NCBI GenBank assembly: GCA_029218425.1
Contig: JAQXRH010000092.1
Coordinates: forward strand, 1 to 39,609
Source of the DNA: Bacteroidales bacterium
Lineage (GTDB): Bacteria; Bacteroidota; Bacteroidia; Bacteroidales; Muribaculaceae
Length of the DNA: 39,609 nucleotides
Direction of reading: 5' to 3'
In this document: positions 35,295-39,609 of the stretch, piece after piece
Position numbering within the stretch: position 1 is the stretch's first letter
Layout of the letters: each line of letters begins with the position of its first letter
Made by a program: the position numbers and the translations under genes
Notes under the pieces: model-generated
Database searches by the model: none
Seen by the model: the letters and a program-made list of their open reading frames with translations, nothing else
What the model was told of the DNA's origin: nothing

Positions 35295-36737
35295 ATGACA
35301 ATAAAAGAACGATTGTCGAACTATTACGCCGAGTTGAAGTCATTTTTCAACGTCAGCGCCGACTTGGAGCCACAGGACGTGACCGAAGCATCGATACGCT
35401 CAGGTGTGTCGTTCAAAGGCGCGCAGCTCCTCATCCTTGTGTTTGCCATATTCATGGCATCGTTGGGGTTGAATACCGACAACGTGGCTGTGATAATCGG
35501 AGCGATGCTCATCTCCCCGCTGATGGGTCCAATCATAGGCATGGGGCTCGGCATAGGTATCAACGACTACCCCTTGCTCCAACGCGGATTGAAGAACGTG
35601 CTGATGGCAGTATTGGGGGCATTGGCGGCATCGGCCGTCTACTTCTTGATATCGCCACAATATGAAGACGGGAGCCAACTGCTGGCGCGCACCTCGCCAT
35701 CGATCTACGACGTGTTCATAGCCCTGTTTGGCGGTGCTGCAGGCATCGTCAGCATTGCATGTAAGAACAAGGGGCAAGTGCTGCCTGGCGTAGCTATTGC
35801 CACATCACTGATGCCGCCATTGTGCACAGCGGGGTATGGCCTGGCCACCTTGCAACCACAGTTTTTCTTCGGTGCGCTCTATCTCTTCTTCACCAACATG
35901 GTGTTCATATTGTTCGCCACATGGATTGGAGTGAAGATGATGCGGTTTAAACCGGTGGTAATCAAGGACAAAGTGAAGGCCCACCGGGTTCAGACCATAG
36001 TCTACGCCATAGTCACGATTACGATAGGTCTCAGCGCCTACCTCACCGTGCAGATGATAAGCAAAAACATCTTCATTATCAACGCCACGGCATTTGTCAA
36101 CCATGAGATGGTATTTCCCAACACCCAGGTACTCAGCCACAAAGAATATATCAGCGAAGGCCGCCGCCACATCGACGTCACACTCATAGGCGAAGCGCTC
36201 CCCAAGGACTCGCTGCAGCTGGCGATGCTCAACAAGCTCGACTCCGTAGGGCTGAGTGGCACCATTCTCACCATAAAGCAAGGATTTAGCCTGGGCGCTA
36301 CCCCCGACAATTCCAAGAGCATCAACCAGCTCTACGCCGTGATGCAACGGGAGATATTGCAACGGCAAAACTATATCGACTCGCTTGAGAACGTGCTCAC
36401 GGTGCGTTCGGGATTTTCCGACGAGGCGGTCAAATTGGCACCCGAGGTAAAAATACTATTCCCCCAAATCGAAGACATAGCCCTCTCCAACATGGTGCTT
36501 GCCGGAGTGGACCGAGCAGCCACCGACACAGTCAACATGGTATTCGTAAGGGTCAACGACGAGATGAGCACCGAGCAATGCCAGAAGCTCACCCAATACA
36601 TAGGCACACGCCTCAACCGCACCAACGTGCATGTATCCGTCAACCCCCACCTATTCCCGTGGCCGAGCCTCGACACCATTGCACCCACAGGCGCAGTCCC
36701 CTCTACAGTCCACGACACCATTCCCAAGCGCAATTAA
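35295..36737 (+). CDS. DUF389 family membrane protein
   Basis: 480 residues. A soluble N-terminus of about 40 residues is followed by several membrane helices (about 40-270) with the family block NTDNVAVIIGAMLISPLMGPIIGMG and PGVAIATSLMPPLCTAGYGL. The C-terminal 230 residues are soluble and contain a repeated alpha/beta pattern (IDVTLIGEALPKDSLQLAML), probably periplasmic or cytoplasmic sensor-like domains. The function of DUF389 is not settled. It follows feoAB on the same strand and may be read from the same transcript, but a link to iron uptake is not established. Confidence 0.9.
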   Translation: MTIKERLSNYYAELKSFFNVSADLEPQDVTEASIRSGVSFKGAQLLILVFAIFMASLGLNTDNVAVIIGAMLISPLMGPIIGMGLGIGINDYPLLQRGLKNVLMAVLGALAASAVYFLISPQYEDGSQLLARTSPSIYDVFIALFGGAAGIVSIACKNKGQVLPGVAIATSLMPPLCTAGYGLATLQPQFFFGALYLFFTNMVFILFATWIGVKMMRFKPVVIKDKVKAHRVQTIVYAIVTITIGLSAYLTVQMISKNIFIINATAFVNHEMVFPNTQVLSHKEYISEGRRHIDVTLIGEALPKDSLQLAMLNKLDSVGLSGTILTIKQGFSLGATPDNSKSINQLYAVMQREILQRQNYIDSLENVLTVRSGFSDEAVKLAPEVKILFPQIEDIALSNMVLAGVDRAATDTVNMVFVRVNDEMSTEQCQKLTQYIGTRLNRTNVHVSVNPHLFPWPSLDTIAPTGAVPSTVHDTIPKRN

Positions 36738-36779
36738 CGGCGCAGGGACACCAACACGGCGTGCGGTATCGACCTGCTA

Positions 36780-36804
36780 CTGCCCTTATAGGGGGCAAGG
36801 GCAG
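36780..36804. terminator. Hairpin between convergent genes
   Basis: CTGCCCTT and AAGGGCAG form a perfect 8-base stem with a 9-base loop between the DUF389 and transporter genes. No T run follows on either strand. Confidence 0.3.
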
Positions 36805-36894
36805 GGAGACGGCCAAACAAGAGTCATTGACATCACTTGCCAGTGGGATGAGTGATATATATGTAGGATCAGTCAAGTAAATGAGACAGCGATG

Positions 36895-38091
36895 CTAACG
36901 AAGGCGGTAGCGCAGGAAGTGTCGGCGAACGTATAGGAAGAAGAAGGCGACGCCAGCCAAGTTGGCCACCCAAGCGCCCCAGAAGGCAGCGTGAAAGCCC
37001 CAATGCTCGGAGAGGATACCACCTACAAGCACACCGAGGCCAACGCCTATATCCCACGAAACCAGGAGAGTAGACGTAGCAGTGCCCCGTTGCTCATTAG
37101 TAGCGAGATTGATAAACATATTTTGGAACGCGGGGAACATGTGCCCATTGCCTAAGCCAATAATCAGCGCAGCGCCATAGAAAGCCCAAAGGCTATGCAC
37201 GGAAGCGAAGAGGAAGTAGCCGAATAGCGAAATGACAATGCCGATGGAGGCATTATGCACTATCCTACCCTTGCGAAGCGAGCGGCTGCCCGTCAACCGC
37301 GACAAGATGAGGCCAATGGCGAGGAGCATGAAGAAGAAGCCGGTGCCTTGTGTTTCGCCAAGTTCCTCCTTGCCGTAAATGGCTATATAAGTGGATAGTA
37401 CGCCATAGGAAAAAGAATAAGATAGCATGGCGACACCCTCGCTCCAAGCCTTTGAGAGGATGAAGCGGTCGAGCGACAATTTGGGGCGCGGCACACGTGG
37501 GCGCGGCTTTAGCCGGAGAGTTGAATTGATAGCGAGTCCCACCAATGCGACAACCAAAGAGAGGGCAAAGAGGATGTCGAAATTGCCGACCAGGCCATAT
37601 ATCAGCACGGCAACGGTAGGGCTGATAGCAGTAGCGATATTATTGCTAAGGCCGTAGTAGCCAATACCTTCAGTACGGCGTGATGAAGGAAGCACGTCGA
37701 TAGCCACCGTGGAGTTGGAGACAGTTGCAGCGCCGAACGGGAATCCATGGAGCGTACGCACGATGGTGAAAGCGAGCAAAGACCCGGCGACGAGGTATCC
37801 GCCGAAAAACAGGGCGAAAGCGCCGTAGGTGACCAATAGGACAACTTTGCGCGAATAGTTGTCGACGATATAGCCGCTGAAAGGGCGAATGAGGAGCGTG
37901 GTGATGGTGTATCCCGATAGTACCAGTCCGATTTCTTGGCGAGAAGCGCCGAACGACTCGCTCAGGTATAGCGGGAAAAGGGGTGCCAACAGCATGAAAG
38001 AGAAGAAAATCATGAAGTTGGCGCTCCACACCTTGAGGTAGTTACGGTTCCACAAGCGTTCGCGAATATTTTCAGCCGGCATAGAGTCCAT
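36895..38091 (-). CDS. Major facilitator superfamily transporter
   Basis: 398 residues with about 12 membrane helices. The opening RNYLKVWSANFMIFFSFMLL, the loop between helices 2 and 3 (GYIVDNYSRKVVLL, the MFS motif A region), and the pseudo-symmetric second half (SRLTGSRSLRKGRIV) fit a drug-efflux-like exporter of the proton-antiport type. The substrate is unknown. I use ATG 38091, so that it begins 7 bases after the flavodoxin-like gene; the frame runs further to 38148 only inside that gene. ATG 38082 is also possible. The two genes probably form an operon. Confidence 0.88.
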   Translation of the reverse strand: MDSMPAENIRERLWNRNYLKVWSANFMIFFSFMLLAPLFPLYLSESFGASRQEIGLVLSGYTITTLLIRPFSGYIVDNYSRKVVLLVTYGAFALFFGGYLVAGSLLAFTIVRTLHGFPFGAATVSNSTVAIDVLPSSRRTEGIGYYGLSNNIATAISPTVAVLIYGLVGNFDILFALSLVVALVGLAINSTLRLKPRPRVPRPKLSLDRFILSKAWSEGVAMLSYSFSYGVLSTYIAIYGKEELGETQGTGFFFMLLAIGLILSRLTGSRSLRKGRIVHNASIGIVISLFGYFLFASVHSLWAFYGAALIIGLGNGHMFPAFQNMFINLATNEQRGTATSTLLVSWDIGVGLGVLVGGILSEHWGFHAAFWGAWVANLAGVAFFFLYVRRHFLRYRLR

Positions 38092-38098
38092 AGTAGTG

Positions 38099-38671
38099 TT
38101 ATTTGAGCAGGCGAGCGATACGACGGTCAACGCGCAGGAGGTCGGCATCGGAGATGTCGTGCTTCAAAGTGCCGCCAATCTGAATGGAAGGGATGGTGGA
38201 GATGCCGCCGAGTTTGAGGATGTTTTTAATGGCCTTAACCGTGCCCGAAGTTTGTCCGATAAGGCGAGCCAAGGGCATGGGAGTTGTAGCTGTGGTGACA
38301 ATCAAAGCCTTACGACCGCGGAGCAATGGTTCGGGGATGCCATGCTTGTTTTTTGTCATGAAGAGATAGACCAATCGGTCGAACATGCTTTTGAGGACTC
38401 CGGGCATATTTGCCCAATAGCAAGGGGCACCGATGACGATGCGGTCGGCGGCCTTGATAGCGTCGGCGATGAGAGGCATGTCGTCGGGGATGGGGCATTG
38501 GAGCTTGCTACGGCATGTCATGCATCCGAGGCAGTAGCGTATATCCTTATCGTAAAGGTTGATAACATGGCAATCGGCGCCGGCGGCCGTGGCAGATTGA
38601 GCGGCACGGTCGAGGAGCCGTGAGATGTTGCCTTGACGGCGAGGGCTTGAATTAATGATGAGTAGTCGCAT
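38099..38671 (-). CDS. NAD(P)H-dependent FMN reductase, flavodoxin-like
   Basis: 190 residues. The N-terminal strand and phosphate loop LLIINSSPRRQGNISRLLD bind FMN phosphate, YCLGCMTCRSKLQCPIPDD is the cysteine-bearing segment seen in iron-sulfur-flavoprotein-like members, and IGAPCYWANMPGVLKSMFDR is the conserved flavin-edge motif. The reaction is probably reduction of a quinone or other small molecule. It sits 7 bases ahead of an MFS transporter gene, which suggests a detoxification pair. Confidence 0.88.
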   Translation of the reverse strand: MRLLIINSSPRRQGNISRLLDRAAQSATAAGADCHVINLYDKDIRYCLGCMTCRSKLQCPIPDDMPLIADAIKAADRIVIGAPCYWANMPGVLKSMFDRLVYLFMTKNKHGIPEPLLRGRKALIVTTATTPMPLARLIGQTSGTVKAIKNILKLGGISTIPSIQIGGTLKHDISDADLLRVDRRIARLLK

Positions 38672-38817
38672 AGCGATTATAGCTGACGAAGGTGAAACGC
38701 TGGAGAGTCGTTACGGCCTATTGCGGGCATTATGGCGGCAAGTAGCACGGATTATGTGTTTGTCACAAGTACCGGACATAGGGGCGACAGGGAGCGCGCT
38801 CTGGTGGTTAAACTTAG

Positions 38818-38854
38818 GGCGGCATGCCAAAATGTTGAATTTTAGCACACCGCC
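38818..38854 (-). terminator. Hairpin after serA, related to 28102-28143
   Basis: GGCGG (38818-38822) and CCGCC (38850-38854) with inner GC...GC and AAAA...TTTT pairs. It stands between the serA-type gene and the reductase gene and would act as a minus-strand terminator. Confidence 0.45.
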
Positions 38855-38877
38855 TTTATGGGTTATATGGCTTGAAA

Positions 38878-39609
38878 CTATTTGTTTACGCGGAAGCGGT
38901 CGATACCATCGCGGAGGAAAGCGACCACCTGGCGGGCGGCGGCGATACCGGCGTTGATATTAGCTTCGGAAGTTTGGGCGCCCATTTTCTTAGGAGTAAA
39001 GAAGACACGGCCGGCGAACTTTTCGTTCATCAGGTCGGCGCAATCGGGCTTGATATCGGCGACGTATTTGAGGTCGGGGCGAGCTTCGAGAGCAGCGACG
39101 AGACCCTCTTCGTCGATCACCTCCTTGCGGGCAGTGTTGATGAGCAAACCGCCTTTAGGCATAAGGTCGAGGAGAGCCTTACCTACCGACTTGCGAGTTT
39201 CATCGGTAGCCGGGATGTGGAGTGATACGACCTGATTGTTTTTGTAAAGTTCCTCGACGGAGTGAACGGGAGTGACGCCAGCATCGGCTATAACCTGGTC
39301 GGGGCAATAGGGGTCTAATGCGCTGACTTCCATGCCGAAGCCTTTAGCGATGCGGGCGACATTGCGTCCTACTTGACCGAAAGCGTGTATGCCGAGCGTT
39401 TTGCCTTTAAGTTCGGCGCCGGAGGTGCCGTTATACATGTTACGGAAAGCCATTACGGCCATACCGAAAACGAGTTCGGCAACGGCGTTGGAATTTTGGC
39501 CTGGGGTGTTCTCCACGCACACGTTGTGGGCAGTAGCGGCAGCGAGGTCGACATTGTCGTAACCGGCGCCAGCGCGCACTACAATTTTGAGATTTTTAGC
39601 GGCGTCGAG
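38878..39609 (-). CDS. serA: D-3-phosphoglycerate dehydrogenase-type enzyme, 5' end cut
   Basis: Oxidises 3-phosphoglycerate for serine synthesis if the assignment holds. The frame is open to the window edge, so the first part of the protein (about 60-70 residues by family length near 306) is missing. Visible are AGYDNVDLAAA, ENTPGQNSNAVAELVFGM, the NAD-binding loop AFGQVGRNVARIAKGFG, INTARKEVIDEEGLV and the ending GAQTSEANINAGIAAARQ. The usual TPH motif with catalytic His reads FTPKKMGAQT here, with Lys in its place; I believe Bacteroides SerA proteins share this. No ACT regulatory domain is present. Confidence 0.88.
   Translation of the reverse strand, partial: LDAAKNLKIVVRAGAGYDNVDLAAATAHNVCVENTPGQNSNAVAELVFGMAVMAFRNMYNGTSGAELKGKTLGIHAFGQVGRNVARIAKGFGMEVSALDPYCPDQVIADAGVTPVHSVEELYKNNQVVSLHIPATDETRKSVGKALLDLMPKGGLLINTARKEVIDEEGLVAALEARPDLKYVADIKPDCADLMNEKFAGRVFFTPKKMGAQTSEANINAGIAAARQVVAFLRDGIDRFRVNK

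Overview
The window looks like a chromosomal segment from a gut Bacteroidales bacterium, most likely close to Muribaculaceae. Pointers are Bacteroidetes-type promoters (TTTG, about 19 bases, then TAnnTTTG), lipoproteins with an acidic stretch after the lipid cysteine, PCMD and DUF4835 proteins, a fused FeoA-FeoB, a GH95 fucosidase and a short Bacteroides-type SerA. This is a reading of content and style, not a database match.

Layout. 1-2.5 kb: the end of an ABC-F gene, a decayed piece of an IS4-type insertion sequence, and one unknown gene. 2.7-12.8 kb: an AT-rich seven-gene island on one strand, packed with overlaps or gaps of about 10 bases or less and closed by a strong terminator. Its order is C5-cytosine methyltransferase, MORC/MutL-like GHKL ATPase, Z1 helicase-like ATPase, DUF4420 PD-(D/E)XK nuclease, AIPR protein, Mrr-N/RAMA-like protein and HNH-like protein. 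It is flanked by a 30-base direct repeat with one mismatch, and the right copy lies just upstream of dnaN. 13.1-19.8 kb: a GC-richer housekeeping cluster (dnaN, a DnaQ-type exonuclease, coaBC, a DUF4835 protein, recN, an rlmB-like methyltransferase). 19.9-23.7 kb: purT and a GH95 alpha-fucosidase. 23.7-28.1 kb: a MITE-like element, an XRE-type regulator divergent from a 1022-residue coiled-coil surface lipoprotein with an operator-like inverted repeat between them, and a 780-base gene-free stretch. 28.3-32.3 kb, minus strand: an envelope operon of two tandem paralogous beta-barrels, a PCMD lipoprotein and another beta-barrel. 32.7-36.7 kb: feoAB and a DUF389 membrane protein. 36.9-39.6 kb, minus strand: an MFS transporter, a flavodoxin-like reductase and a serA-type dehydrogenase cut by the window edge.

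The most interesting object is the island. A methyltransferase joined to a MORC-like ATPase, a Z1 ATPase and a restriction-fold nuclease matches the class of predicted restriction systems proposed from comparative genomics (Iyer, Abhiman and Aravind, 2008, as I recall it). Here the core carries AIPR and two less familiar members: a winged-helix plus RAMA-like protein with no visible nuclease, and an HNH-like protein. I infer an anti-phage system in which the methyltransferase marks self DNA and the ATPases gate one or two nucleases. Its activity cannot be shown from sequence.
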